The notes below the pieces were generated by a model that searched no databases, was not told where the DNA came from, and was given only the letters and a program-made list of their open reading frames with translations. From positions 4,092,001 to 4,156,000 of the forward strand of contig NZ_CP097320.1 in assembly GCF_023515995.1 (NCBI RefSeq): a stretch of 64,000 nucleotides of DNA, in the 5' to 3' direction. This document shows, piece after piece, positions 51,733 to 63,287 of the stretch (position 1 is the stretch's first letter; the number at the start of each line of letters is the position of its first letter). A program made the position numbers and the translations under genes. This stretch comes from Candidatus Mycobacterium methanotrophicum. Its GTDB lineage: Bacteria; Actinomycetota; Actinomycetes; Mycobacteriales; Mycobacteriaceae.

Positions 51733-52614
51733 GTGAAGCTCTCACCAATGCAGTGTGAACTTCTCGATTGGTACGACCGGTCGCGACGTGACCTGCCGTG
51801 GCGGGATCCCGGCGTGAGCCCCTGGCAAATCCTGGTCAGCGAGTTCATGCTGCAGCAAACACCGGTTTCACGGGTGCTGCCGATCTGGCGCGACTGGGTG
51901 GTGCGGTGGCCGACAGCATCGGCGACGGCGGCGGCCAGCGCGGCAGACATCGTGCGCGCTTGGGGCAAGCTCGGCTACCCACGGCGAGCCAAGCGCCTGC
52001 ACGAGTGCGCGACCGTGATCGCTCGTGACTACGGTGACGTGGTTCCCGACGACGTCGAGATTCTGCTGACGCTGCCCGGGGTGGGCAGCTACACCGCCCG
52101 GGCGGTGGCGTGCTTCGCCTACCAGCAGTCGGTGCCGGTGGTCGACACCAACGTCCGTCGGGTGGTGGCTCGCGTTGTGCATGGCCGCGCGGACGCTGCC
52201 GCCGCGTCGACGGCCCGTGACCACGCCGATGTATCCGCGTTGCTGCCCAATGATGGTTCAGCGCACCGATTTTCAGCGGCGCTGATGGAGCTGGGCGCTA
52301 CGTTGTGCACTGCGCGGACGCCGCGATGCGGGCTATGCCCACTGAGTAGCTGCCGATGGCGGCAGACCGGCTACCCACCCGGGCAGGGTGCGGCACGCCG
52401 CCCGCAGGCCTACGCCGGAACAGACCGACAGGTTCGCGGCCGGCTATTGGATGTCTTACGCGACAATGAGTTTCCGGTCACCCGTGCTGAGCTGGACGTC
52501 GCTTGGCCGACGAATACCGAGCAGCGCGAACGAGCGCTGAAGTCACTGCTCGCCGATGGTCTGGTGAAACAGACCACAGACGGCCGGTTCGCGCTGGTCG
52601 GAGAATCGGGCTGA
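51733..52614 (+). CDS. mutY: A/G-specific adenine glycosylase MutY
   Basis: GTG 51733 is the first start outside the divergent canB gene; ATG 51748 is an alternative. The 293-residue protein has 'PWQILVSEFMLQQTPVSRV', the HhH 'LLTLPGVGSYTARAVACFAY', the catalytic Asp in 'VPVVDTNVRRVVARV', and the 4Fe-4S cluster cysteines 'LCTARTPRCGLCPLSSC'. A MutT-like C-terminal domain recognises oxidised G. It removes adenine opposite 8-oxoguanine. It corresponds to Rv3589. Confidence 0.93.
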   Translation: MKLSPMQCELLDWYDRSRRDLPWRDPGVSPWQILVSEFMLQQTPVSRVLPIWRDWVVRWPTASATAAASAADIVRAWGKLGYPRRAKRLHECATVIARDYGDVVPDDVEILLTLPGVGSYTARAVACFAYQQSVPVVDTNVRRVVARVVHGRADAAAASTARDHADVSALLPNDGSAHRFSAALMELGATLCTARTPRCGLCPLSSCRWRQTGYPPGQGAARRPQAYAGTDRQVRGRLLDVLRDNEFPVTRAELDVAWPTNTEQRERALKSLLADGLVKQTTDGRFALVGESG

Positions 52615-52621
52615 CATAGAG

Positions 52622-53389
52622 CTAAGGCGGAGCTAAAAACGATTCCACCGCCTGCCGATAAACCAGTGGTGCCTCGTCGTGAACCAAGTGGCCTGCGCCG
52701 GGTACATGCAAGTACTCTGCCCGGTAGCCGGTTTCGTTCATCGATTGCATCTGCCCAGTTGGGGTGACCGAATTGCCGGCCTCGATCAGCAGTACGGGCG
52801 CTCGCACCGCTCGCCACCGCGCCCAATAGTCGCGGGTGCCCCATTCTGCTGCGATCTCGATCCACCGAGCAGTGTCACCGTGCAGCCGCCAACCGGTTGC
52901 GGTGCGATCGAACGCCTCCAGGAAATACCGGCCCGCGACTGACCCGAACTCGGCGAATACCTGCTCTGCGGAGGCGAATTCGACCGGCAGGTTATGCAGC
53001 CACGGCTCCCACGGTCCGGTGGTGCGGCCCTGGAAGTCCGGTGCCATGTCTTCGACCACCAACGCCGAGACCAGGTCGAGACGCTCGGCGGCCAGACACC
53101 AGGAGTGCAGGGCGCCCATGGAATGCCCGACCAGCCGCGCGGGCGTGCCTAGCGCGGCCACCGCATTGCCGAGGTCGGCCACAAAACGTTCGGTGCTGAT
53201 CGGGTAGGGATCGTCCACGCCGCGGCCGCGGTGCCACGGCGCGTCGTAGGTGTAGACAGCACCCAGCCCGGTCAGCCACGGTATCTGTCGCGGCCAGGTC
53301 GTGCCGCGGCCCATCAGGCCATGCACCAAGACCACCGGGTCGCCTCGACCACCACGATGGATGAGCAGATCACCCGCCATGGGCGGCAC
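52622..53389 (-). CDS. Alpha/beta hydrolase (Rv3591c-like)
   Basis: The 255-residue protein has the oxyanion start 'DPVVLVHGLMGRGTTWP', the nucleophile elbow 'ARLVGHSMGALHSW' (Ser), a likely Asp in 'PVLLIEAGNSVTP' and the catalytic His in 'VPGAGHLVHDEAP'. This is a complete alpha/beta hydrolase of normal length. The substrate is unknown. It is convergent with mutY, eight bases from its stop; the PE_PGRS58 gene found here in M. tuberculosis is absent. Confidence 0.88.
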   Translation of the reverse strand: MPPMAGDLLIHRGGRGDPVVLVHGLMGRGTTWPRQIPWLTGLGAVYTYDAPWHRGRGVDDPYPISTERFVADLGNAVAALGTPARLVGHSMGALHSWCLAAERLDLVSALVVEDMAPDFQGRTTGPWEPWLHNLPVEFASAEQVFAEFGSVAGRYFLEAFDRTATGWRLHGDTARWIEIAAEWGTRDYWARWRAVRAPVLLIEAGNSVTPTGQMQSMNETGYRAEYLHVPGAGHLVHDEAPLVYRQAVESFLAPP

Positions 53390-53403
53390 GGTAGCCTAAC
53401 GAC

Positions 53404-53721
53404 ATGCCAGTGGTGAAGATCAACGCAATTGAGGTGCCCGCGGATGCAGGCCCTGAACTGGAGAAGCGGTTCGCTCATCGCGCGCACGCGGTGGAGAATT
53501 CGCCGGGCTTCCTCGGCTTTCAGCTGCTTCGCCCGGTCAAGGGCGAAGACCGCTACTTCGTGGTGACGCAGTGGGAGTCCGAAGAGGCCTTCCAGGCGTG
53601 GGCAACCGGGCCGGCTATCGAAGCTCACGCCGGCCATCGGGCTAACCCCGTGGCGACCGGCGCATCACTGCTGGAATTCGAGGTTGTGTTAGACGTTGCC
53701 GGTTCCGGCCGCAACGCGTAA
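53404..53721 (+). CDS. mhuD: Haem-degrading monooxygenase MhuD
   Basis: The 105-residue ABM-fold protein has the IsdG-family residues: Asn7 in 'VVKINAI', Trp near 66 in 'QAWATGP' and the haem-ligand His near 75 in 'IEAHAGHRANPVATGASLLE'. MhuD cleaves haem to mycobilin and iron without releasing CO. It corresponds to Rv3592. Its end overlaps the next gene by 26 bases. Normal length, intact. Confidence 0.95.
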   Translation: MPVVKINAIEVPADAGPELEKRFAHRAHAVENSPGFLGFQLLRPVKGEDRYFVVTQWESEEAFQAWATGPAIEAHAGHRANPVATGASLLEFEVVLDVAGSGRNA

Positions 53722-55060
53722 CCCGCGCCAGGTCCGGCACCGCGTTGCGGCATTGACGGCCGCTGCCACGCTGGTCGCCGTCCTGGCCGCGGCTTGCTCT
53801 CCACCGCCGACTCCGTCCGCCAACGCAGCGGACGGCGGCCGGCGGATCGACATGAGGACGCCGGCCGGTCTGCGGGCGCAGCAGACGCTGGACATGATCA
53901 ACTCCGACTGGCCTATCGGTCCGATCGGAGTCGCCACCCTCGCCACCGCCGACATGATCAAGCCGGTCGAGGCGAGCATGGAAGCCCTCTGGTGGGATCG
54001 CCCGTTCACCCTGGTCGGAGTCGACCTCAAGGCGGGCACCGGCACACTGCAGCTGATCACGTCCTACGGTGCACGCCAAGAAATCCGGATACATACCGGC
54101 GACGACACATTGGTCGACGGGTTCGAGGTCACCACGCAAGCGCCGACGATCTCCTCCTGGCGTGACATCAATACCGCGCTGGGCAAGACCCACGCCCGTT
54201 ACTCGTGGCAGGTCGCCGAGGTCAACGATGGGCAATGCGATCGGGTGGCGGGTACCAACACCGCACTGCCACTCCCGCTGGCGTCGATCTTCAAGCTGTA
54301 CGTGCTCTACGCCGTAGCGGATGCCGTCAAGGGCGGAACGGTGTCCTGGGACGATCAGTTGACCATCACCGAGAAGGGCAGAGCCGTCGGTTCGGGAATG
54401 GATTTGCCGGTGGGAGCCCATATTTCGGTGCGAACCGCCGCCGAGAAGATGATCGCCACCAGCGACAACATGGCCACGGACATGCTGATCGGAAAAGTGG
54501 GGACTCAGGGCGTCGAGGCTGCGTTGGCAAAGGCCGGCCATCACGACCCGGCGGCGATGACGCCTTTTCCGACCATGTACGAGTTGTTCTCCGTCGCTTG
54601 GGGACAGCCGGATGTGCGCGAGGAATGGCAACGGGCCACGCCACAAGCTCGGGCGACGTTGCTTCGACAAGCCAATTCGCGTGTCTACCAACCGGATCCA
54701 ATGCGCGCCCACGTGCCTGCCTCAGACTACGGTGTGGAATGGTATGGCAGCGCCGAGGATATCTGCCGGGTGCATGCGGCACTGCAGGCCGCCGCGGTAC
54801 GCAAAGCCGCGCCCGTCAAGCAGATCTTGGCGGCTGCTCCCGGTATCAATTTGGATCGGCACGAATGGCCCTACATCGGCGCGAAAGCCGGTGGCCTGCC
54901 GGGTGACCTGACGTTCAGCTGGTATGCCCTCGACCGGACCGGGCAGCCGTGGGTAGTGAGTTTCCAGCTGAATTGGCCGCGCGATCACGGTCCGAGCGTG
55001 ACCGGCTGGATGCTGCAGATCGCAAAACAGGTCTTCGGGCTGCTGTCCGCGCAGCGCTGA
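53696..55060 (+). CDS. lpqF: Lipoprotein LpqF, beta-lactamase/transpeptidase-like
   Basis: TTG 53696 lies inside mhuD, so the genes are coupled. The 454-residue precursor has the lipobox 'VLAAAC' with Cys near residue 34, an N-terminal domain of about 130 residues, and a serine beta-lactamase-like domain with 'PLPLASIFKLYVLYAV' (SxxK), 'MIATSDNMATDMLIG' (SDN) and 'YIGAKAGGLPGDL' (KxG). All three active-site elements of class A folds are present. It corresponds to Rv3593; real substrate unknown. It ends at a bidirectional terminator facing clpC1. Confidence 0.9.
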   Translation: MPVPAATRNPRQVRHRVAALTAAATLVAVLAAACSPPPTPSANAADGGRRIDMRTPAGLRAQQTLDMINSDWPIGPIGVATLATADMIKPVEASMEALWWDRPFTLVGVDLKAGTGTLQLITSYGARQEIRIHTGDDTLVDGFEVTTQAPTISSWRDINTALGKTHARYSWQVAEVNDGQCDRVAGTNTALPLPLASIFKLYVLYAVADAVKGGTVSWDDQLTITEKGRAVGSGMDLPVGAHISVRTAAEKMIATSDNMATDMLIGKVGTQGVEAALAKAGHHDPAAMTPFPTMYELFSVAWGQPDVREEWQRATPQARATLLRQANSRVYQPDPMRAHVPASDYGVEWYGSAEDICRVHAALQAAAVRKAAPVKQILAAAPGINLDRHEWPYIGAKAGGLPGDLTFSWYALDRTGQPWVVSFQLNWPRDHGPSVTGWMLQIAKQVFGLLSAQR

Positions 55061-55074
55061 ATCCACGCAACGCA

Positions 55075-55131
55075 CGAGTGGCCAGTTATGACACGGAGTT
55101 TCGCGTAAAGCGTGTCTTAACTGGCCACTCG
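55075..55131. terminator. Bidirectional hairpin between lpqF and clpC1
   Basis: Arms 55075-55095 and 55111-55131 pair over 21 bp with one mismatch (left arm starts CGAGTGGCCAGTTATG). It lies between two convergent genes, 15 bases after lpqF and 10 bases after the clpC1 stop, so it should serve both. Confidence 0.75.
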
Positions 55132-55140
55132 GCAGTGCGA

Positions 55141-57690
<2,550 letters not shown>

Positions 57691-57958
57691 CCGTGGTTAC
57701 CTGCTCTCCCTCGCCATCGGTACTCTGGTCGGCTCCTGCGTACCTGCCATCCACTGTAATGGACGGCTCGCCGGGCGTCCTACAGTGCGGTCATTACCGC
57801 CATCGCATATGCCCGGCAAAATCTTCAGCCGTAATAAAGGCAACGCAGGAGAGGGGCGAACCGGTTCCCGGCCGGCTGGGTGATCAGTTCGCCACCAGCG
57901 AAGGCCGGACCAGCCCGCGTGCGGTGCTGATCCGGCTTTGCGATGTGCGGTGACTGCG

Positions 57959-58297
57959 TCAGGTCGCAGCGTGGAATGCGTCGATGACATCAGCCGGGAT
58001 GCGGCCGCGCGTCGACACATTGTGCCCGTTGCGGCGGGCCCACTCGCGGATGGCGGCGCTCTGCTCGCGGTCGATGGCGCCGCGGCCGCGGCTGGAACTA
58101 TTACGTCCACGCCGGCGGCCGCCGACGCGACGGCCGGCTTCCACCCACTGCTTCAGGTCGTTGCGCAGTTTCGTCGCATTTTTGCTCGAAAGGTCGATCT
58201 CATAGGTCACCCCGTCGAGGCCGAATTCGACAGTTTCATCGGCGGCGCCCTCGCCGTCGAAATCATCGACCAGGGTGACGGTCACTTTCTTCGCCAT
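57959..58297 (-). CDS. lsr2: Nucleoid-associated silencer Lsr2
   Basis: The 112-residue protein has the N-terminal dimerisation domain ('KVTVTLVDDFDGEGAADETV', 'VTYEIDLSSKNATKLRNDL') and the DNA-binding domain with the AT-hook-like RGR core in 'NGHNVSTRGRIPADVIDAFH'. The linker is unusually rich in Arg/Gly/Ser ('GGRRRGRNSSSRGRGAI'). Lsr2 is an H-NS-like protein that binds AT-rich DNA. It matches Rv3597c in size and place. Confidence 0.96.
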   Translation of the reverse strand: MAKKVTVTLVDDFDGEGAADETVEFGLDGVTYEIDLSSKNATKLRNDLKQWVEAGRRVGGRRRGRNSSSRGRGAIDREQSAAIREWARRNGHNVSTRGRIPADVIDAFHAAT

Positions 58298-58414
58298 TGG
58301 CTGCGCCTCACGCTTTCTTCCCGAGCACTTACAGTGCGAGTTGTTTGGACCGCCCCCGTGAACATCAACCTGCCATATCGAGGCGCATTATTCAACATGC
58401 CACCATAGATGACG

Positions 58415-59926
58415 TCAGTTGCTATGTGGACGAACAATCGGAAACAATACCGTCTCCCTAATTGACAGTCCAGTCAAAGCCATCAACAACCGATCGATAC
58501 CCATTCCCGTTCCCGTGCACGGCGGCATACCGTACTCGAGTGCCGACAGGAAATCCTCGTCGAGCACCATCGCCTCATCATCGCCGGCAGCCGCGGCTCT
58601 CGCCTGCTCAACGAACCTCTCTCGTTGCACCACCGGATCGATCAACTCCGAATATCCGGTGGCTAGTTCGACCCCGCGTATATAAAGGTCCCACTTCTCC
58701 GTGACGCCGGCGATGCTGCGGTGCTGACGCGTCAAGGGCGTTGTTTCCACCGGGAAATCCCGAACAAAGGTGGGTGCGGTCAAGCTGGCGCCTACGGTGT
58801 GTTCCCACAATTCTTCGATCAGCTTGCCATGCCCATACCCGCGGTCGGCCGGCACCGCGACGCCGAGCGAGTCGGCGATCGCTCGTAAGTGCTCAACACT
58901 GGTGAGCGGGGTGATCTCTTCGCCGAGTGCCTCGCATAGCGACGCATACATTTGTATCGACGCCCATTCTCCGTCGATGTCATAGACGCTGCCGTCGGGT
59001 AGTGACAGTTGCCTAGTACCGATCGCCTCGTCAGCCACCTGTTGAATGAGCTCGCGTGTCACGACCGCCGAATCGTCATACGTTCCATACGCCTGGTAGG
59101 TCTCCAACATGGAAAATTCGGGGGAATGCGTGGAATCGGCTCCTTCGTTTCGGAACACCCGATTAAGTTCGAAGACCTTGTCGAACCCGCCAACGACGCA
59201 TCTCTTGAGGAACAGTTCAGGTGCGATCCGAAGGAACAGATCGATGTCGAGAGCGTTCGAGTGTGTGACGAACGGCCGGGCCGCTGCACCCCCGGCCAAA
59301 GTCTGCAACATCGGCGTCTCGACTTCGAGAAACCCGCGCTGCTCCAGCGCGGACCTTATAGCGCGAGTGACCGCGATCCGCAGCCGGGCAACCGTGCGTG
59401 CCTGAGGACGGACGATCAGGTCCACGTAGCGCTGCCGGACCCGCGACTCTTCGCTCATCTCCTTATGCGCCACCGGCAGCGGCCGCAGCGCCTTGGACGC
59501 CATCTGCCAGCTGTCGCCGAGGACGGACAGCTCGCCGCGGCGTGAGCTGATCACCTCGCCGTGCACGCAGACGATGTCGCCGATATCCACGTCGGCCTTC
59601 CACGCGTCAAGCGCTTGCGCACCGACGCCGGCGACGCTGATCATCACCTGCAGCTGGGTGCCGTCGCCTTCTTGGAGTGTCGCAAAACACAATTTCCCCG
59701 AATTACGGGCGAACACCACTCGGCCGGCCACAGCGACGACGTCACCGGTGGTCGAATCGGCGGGCAAGTCGGGGTAAGCGGCACGGATCTGCGCCAGCGT
59801 ATGGGTGCGGCCGACTTCGACGGGGTACGGATCGCGGCCCTGCTCCGTCAGCCGGGCACGCTTGTCCCGCCGGATCCGGAATTGCTCGGGGATGTCCTCA
59901 GGAAGCTCTTGACCGCCGGCGCTCAC
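58415..59926 (-). CDS. lysS: Lysyl-tRNA synthetase (class II)
   Basis: GTG 59926 (VSAGGQELPEDIPEQFRIRR) agrees with the M. tuberculosis protein start; a longer frame to 59956 lacks support. The 503-residue enzyme has the OB-fold ('VVAVAGRVVFARNSGKLCFA'), motif 2 'RNEGADSTHSPEFSMLE' and motif 3 'GMPPCTGTGMGIDRLLMAL'. It charges tRNA-Lys. TAAGCT eight bases before the GTG suggests a leaderless or nearly leaderless message, the same sequence as at cysS. It corresponds to Rv3598c. Confidence 0.95.
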   Translation of the reverse strand: MSAGGQELPEDIPEQFRIRRDKRARLTEQGRDPYPVEVGRTHTLAQIRAAYPDLPADSTTGDVVAVAGRVVFARNSGKLCFATLQEGDGTQLQVMISVAGVGAQALDAWKADVDIGDIVCVHGEVISSRRGELSVLGDSWQMASKALRPLPVAHKEMSEESRVRQRYVDLIVRPQARTVARLRIAVTRAIRSALEQRGFLEVETPMLQTLAGGAAARPFVTHSNALDIDLFLRIAPELFLKRCVVGGFDKVFELNRVFRNEGADSTHSPEFSMLETYQAYGTYDDSAVVTRELIQQVADEAIGTRQLSLPDGSVYDIDGEWASIQMYASLCEALGEEITPLTSVEHLRAIADSLGVAVPADRGYGHGKLIEELWEHTVGASLTAPTFVRDFPVETTPLTRQHRSIAGVTEKWDLYIRGVELATGYSELIDPVVQRERFVEQARAAAAGDDEAMVLDEDFLSALEYGMPPCTGTGMGIDRLLMALTGLSIRETVLFPIVRPHSN

Positions 59927-59940
59927 GACGTGCCAGCTTA
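59924..59940 (-). promoter_or_regulatory. -10-like TAAGCT directly upstream of the lysS GTG
   Basis: The minus strand reads TAAGCTGGCACGTCGTGA, identical over 18 bases to the cysS start region. No Shine-Dalgarno is present. Confidence 0.45.
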
Positions 59941-60053
59941 AATGACCGTATGCCATCGAGCGTGCGGTTACGGCGCCGAGCGTGAAGGTACCGCGCGAAA
60001 TCCGCGGGCAGCCTTAGCCAGGATCCACACTCGACGACTAGCGGTTGCCCTCT

Positions 60054-60878
60054 TCAGCGTGCGGTCTTGACGCGGCCGCGCTGGCTGTCCTGGTTGCGTT
60101 CGAACACCAGCCGCAGCCCCTGCAGGGTCAGGTGCTGGTCGTAATGATCGACGGAACGCAGTTCGGTCAACAGCAGCGGCGCGGTGTGGCCGGTGGCTAC
60201 CACCGTGACCTGGTTTCCTGGGCCGCCGGCGAAACCGTCCACATCGTCGCGAATGCGCCCGACCAGGCCATCCACCAGCCCCGCGAAACCGAACACCGCA
60301 CCCGCCTGCATGCATTCGACGGTGTTCTTGCCGACCGCCGAGCGCGGCCGGGCCAGCTCCACCCGCCGCAATGCGGCCGAGCGCGCCGCGGCCGCATCAG
60401 ATGAAACCTGTATCCCTGGCGCGATGGCGCCGCCCAAGAATTCGCCTTTGGCGGATACCACATCCACGCAGATCGACGAGCCGAAGTCGATCACGATGGC
60501 TGCAGTTCCGTATTTCTGGAAAGCCGCTAGGCAGTTGACGATTCGATCAGCGCCGACTTCTTTTGGATTGTCCACCAACAGCGGGATGCCGGTGCGGACC
60601 CCGGGTTCGATCAACACATGCGGGACCGACCGCCAGTACTGCTTGAGCATCACCCGTACTTCTTGCAGCACAGATGGAACCGTAGACAACGCGGCTGCAC
60701 CGGTTAGCCGATCGGAATCCTCACCGATGAGACCGTCGATGGTCAAGGCCAGTTCGTCGGCGGTCACTTCCGATTCAGTGCGAATCCGCCACTGCTGCAC
60801 GACGGTCGCGTGCTCCTTCGAGCCGGCGAGCAGACCGACAACTGTGTGTGCGTTGCGAACGTCGATTGCCAGCAGCAC
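60054..60878 (-). CDS. coaX: Type III pantothenate kinase
   Basis: GTG 60878 (VLLAIDVRNAHTVVGLLAGS) gives 274 residues, near the length of Rv3600c; upstream frame belongs to panD DNA. It has the ASKHA phosphate-1 motif 'LLAIDVRNAHTVVG', 'ADRIVNCLAAFQKYG', 'AIVIDFGSSICVDVVS' and 'FLGGAIAPGIQVSSDA', the CoaX pattern. It sits 28 bases after panD, so pantothenate and CoA synthesis genes are together. M. tuberculosis CoaX is thought to be inactive, with CoaA doing the job; the same may hold here. Confidence 0.92.
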   Translation of the reverse strand: MLLAIDVRNAHTVVGLLAGSKEHATVVQQWRIRTESEVTADELALTIDGLIGEDSDRLTGAAALSTVPSVLQEVRVMLKQYWRSVPHVLIEPGVRTGIPLLVDNPKEVGADRIVNCLAAFQKYGTAAIVIDFGSSICVDVVSAKGEFLGGAIAPGIQVSSDAAAARSAALRRVELARPRSAVGKNTVECMQAGAVFGFAGLVDGLVGRIRDDVDGFAGGPGNQVTVVATGHTAPLLLTELRSVDHYDQHLTLQGLRLVFERNQDSQRGRVKTAR

Positions 60879-60906
60879 GGCTACGCCACCGTTTTTGGGT
60901 CGAGCC

Positions 60907-61314
60907 TCATCGCGGCGAGACCAGCTCGCCTGCGTCGGCAGGTACGAATGCCGGATCGTGTCCGAGGTCGATCGGTCGGTTGCGGGCGTCGACGAAGACG
61001 ATCCTCGGCTGGTAGCTGCGCGCCTCGGCATCCTCCATCGTCCCGTAGCCAATCAGGATCACTAGGTCACCGGGATGGACGAGATGTGCGGCGGCGCCGT
61101 TTATTCCGATCACGCCGCTGCCACGTTCGCCGGTGATCGCGTAGGTGATGAGCCGGGTGCCGTTGTCGATGTCGACGATGGTCACCTGTTCGCCCTCGAG
61201 CAGGTCTGCTACGTCCATCAAGTCGGCGTCGATAGTAACCGAGCCGACGTAATGCAGGTCTGCCTGTGTGACGGTTGCCCGGTGGATTTTCGACTTGAGC
61301 ATTGTTCGTAACAT
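60907..61314 (-). CDS. panD: Aspartate 1-decarboxylase
   Basis: The 135-residue proenzyme has 'MLKSKIHRATVTQADLHYVG' followed by Ser25: self-cleavage between Gly24 and Ser25 ('YVGSVTID') makes the pyruvoyl group. 'ITGERGSGVIGINGAAAHLV' is also typical. It makes beta-alanine. ATG 61314 overlaps the panC stop as TGATG and has GGAGGAACTG upstream. The C-terminal tail, the region of pyrazinoic-acid binding in M. tuberculosis PanD, is present. Confidence 0.96.
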   Translation of the reverse strand: MLRTMLKSKIHRATVTQADLHYVGSVTIDADLMDVADLLEGEQVTIVDIDNGTRLITYAITGERGSGVIGINGAAAHLVHPGDLVILIGYGTMEDAEARSYQPRIVFVDARNRPIDLGHDPAFVPADAGELVSPR

Positions 61315-62258
61315 CAGTTCCTCCAGGATGATTCGTCATGCCCGGTCGGAACCGCAGGCTCTCGCCCGTCGACGCCGACGGTAGTACTGATTTCAATCGC
61401 GACATTGTCAAGGAGTCTGGTGGCGCCGAGCCGGGCCGCAACCAGTAGACGGGCGGGGCCGTGCAGCGGCGCGGGCCCGAGTGCGGGATCGCGCACCTGC
61501 AGATAATCCACTTCGACAGCGGGCACCTCCGACAGCACAGCCCGCGCGGCCTGCAGCGCCGCGTCCGCGCCCCCCGACGCGGCATGCATCCCCGCCAGCA
61601 GCGCCGCCGACAGCACCCCGGCCAGTTCGCGTTGGGCAGGATCGAGGTAGCGGTTGCGCGACGACATCGCCAGGCCATCTGGTTCGCGCGCGATCGCCAC
61701 CCCAACCACCCGCACATCGACATTGAGGTCGGCGACCATCTGGCGGACCAACACCAGCTGCTGATAGTCCTTCTCGCCGAAGAACACTCGATCAGGTCGC
61801 ACAATCTGCAGCAGCTTGCACACCACGGTGAGCACGCCGGGGAAATGAGTGGGCCGGGCGGCGCCCTCGAGCTCTGATCCCAGCGGACCCGGATTGACGG
61901 CGGTGCGCGGGCCCTCGGGATACATCGCTGCAGCGCTTGGGGTGAAAGCTATTTCAACCCCTTCACCGCGCAGCAGGGCCAAATCGCCGTCAACGATCCG
62001 CGGGTAGGTGTCCAGATCTTCGTCGGCGCCGAATTGCAGCGGGTTGACGAAGATCGACACCACCACCACCGAGCCGGGCACCCGTTTGGCGGCCCGCACG
62101 AGGGCCAGGTGCCCGTCGTGCAGCGCGCCCATGGTCGGCACCAACATCACCCGCCGACCGGTGTGGCGCAGCGCGCGGCTGACCTCGCCGACATCGCTGG
62201 GGCCCGAATAGACGTTGAGTTCGCCGGCATTGAACTTCGACGCCATGTTGTCCGTCAT
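61314..62258 (-). CDS. panC: Pantothenate synthetase
   Basis: The 314-residue protein has 'VMLVPTMGALHDGHLALVRA' (HIGH-like), 'RVFFGEKDYQQLVLVRQMVA' and 'LAMSSRNRYLDPAQREL', the PanC signatures. It joins pantoate and beta-alanine. It overlaps panD downstream and the Rv3603c-like gene upstream by 4 bases. Another possible start is the ATG at 62246, four codons in. Confidence 0.95.
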   Translation of the reverse strand: MTDNMASKFNAGELNVYSGPSDVGEVSRALRHTGRRVMLVPTMGALHDGHLALVRAAKRVPGSVVVVSIFVNPLQFGADEDLDTYPRIVDGDLALLRGEGVEIAFTPSAAAMYPEGPRTAVNPGPLGSELEGAARPTHFPGVLTVVCKLLQIVRPDRVFFGEKDYQQLVLVRQMVADLNVDVRVVGVAIAREPDGLAMSSRNRYLDPAQRELAGVLSAALLAGMHAASGGADAALQAARAVLSEVPAVEVDYLQVRDPALGPAPLHGPARLLVAARLGATRLLDNVAIEISTTVGVDGREPAVPTGHDESSWRN

Positions 62259-63175
62259 CGCGCCGAGCCCTGTAGGACCTGGAAGACTTCGGCCGGGGCG
62301 TGCGCCCGCTCGGCCGTGCGCACGGCGTTCCCCCGATATGCCCGGGCCAGCTGCGGGTCGACGGACGCCAGCGCGCTCAGGTGATCGGCGACTGCGCCGG
62401 CATCACCGCGCGCGACCGGGCCGGTGAGCGCCGCCTGCCCTCGTTGCAGGGTGTTCTCCAGCGCGGCGCGGGCCAGCGGCCCGAGTATCCGTTCGGCGAT
62501 GCCGCCAGGCTGATCGTCGACCAGCTGCTGACCGAGGAGTTCGTTGCCCGACAGCGCAGCCCGCAACGCGTCCAGGGCGTCGGCGAGCACGGTGACGATG
62601 TGGTTGCCGGCATGAGCCAGTGCAGCGTGATACAGGGTCCGCGCGTCCTCGCAAACTCCGAACGGCTCGCCGCCGATCTCTAGAACCAGCGATTGCGCGA
62701 TCGCATATCCGACCTCGTCGGCCGCCGTGATCGCGAAGCAGGTGTCGGGCAGCCGGGAGATGTCCTCGTCGGAACCGGTGAACGTCATCGCCGGATGAAT
62801 GGCCAGCGGAACGCAGTCCTGCCTGCTCAGCGGTGCCAATACGGCCACTCCGTTGACGCCGGAGGTGTGCGCGACGACGGTGCCCGGCCGCACTGCCGAG
62901 GTGGCGGCCAACCCGGAAACCAGCGCGGCCAGCTCGGTGTCCGGTACGGCCAAAAGCAGCAGCTCTGCGTTGCCGGCAACGTCGGGTACCGGCGCTACCG
63001 GGGTGTCGGGCAACCAGCGTTCGGCACGCTGCCGCGATGCACGGGAGACAGCGCTGCAGGCCACCACGACATGGTCGACGCGTTCCAGCGCGACGCCCAA
63101 AGCCGTTCCGACGCGGCCGGCGGAGATGATCCCCACCTTGAGCCGGGCGGGACGCAATCCGTCGAACTGCACCAT
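62255..63175 (-). CDS. Rossmann-like/DUF2520 protein (Rv3603c-like), possible ketopantoate reductase
   Basis: The 306-residue protein has an N-terminal Rossmann fold 'LKVGIISAGRVGTALGVALE' (GxGxxG-like with Ser), 'LLLLAVPDTELAALVSGLA', and a C-terminal helical DUF2520 domain ('FAITAADEVGYAIAQSLVLE', 'LYHAALAHAGNHIVTVLADA'). This is the Rossmann-like plus DUF2520 architecture. It overlaps panC by 4 bases, as Rv3603c does. From memory, PanG-type ketopantoate reductases have a comparable layout, so a role in making pantoate is plausible; this is an inference. Confidence 0.85.
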   Translation of the reverse strand: MVQFDGLRPARLKVGIISAGRVGTALGVALERVDHVVVACSAVSRASRQRAERWLPDTPVAPVPDVAGNAELLLLAVPDTELAALVSGLAATSAVRPGTVVAHTSGVNGVAVLAPLSRQDCVPLAIHPAMTFTGSDEDISRLPDTCFAITAADEVGYAIAQSLVLEIGGEPFGVCEDARTLYHAALAHAGNHIVTVLADALDALRAALSGNELLGQQLVDDQPGGIAERILGPLARAALENTLQRGQAALTGPVARGDAGAVADHLSALASVDPQLARAYRGNAVRTAERAHAPAEVFQVLQGSAR

Positions 63176-63287
63176 CGCAGACGACCCTCACAAGTCTGTT
63201 AATTCGTTCCAGTCCTGCTGTGCGGGTACCGGACGGTCGTTAAGACTCTACCCTTGCAACGGCCCGAATCGCGCTGTGGCGTTCGCC

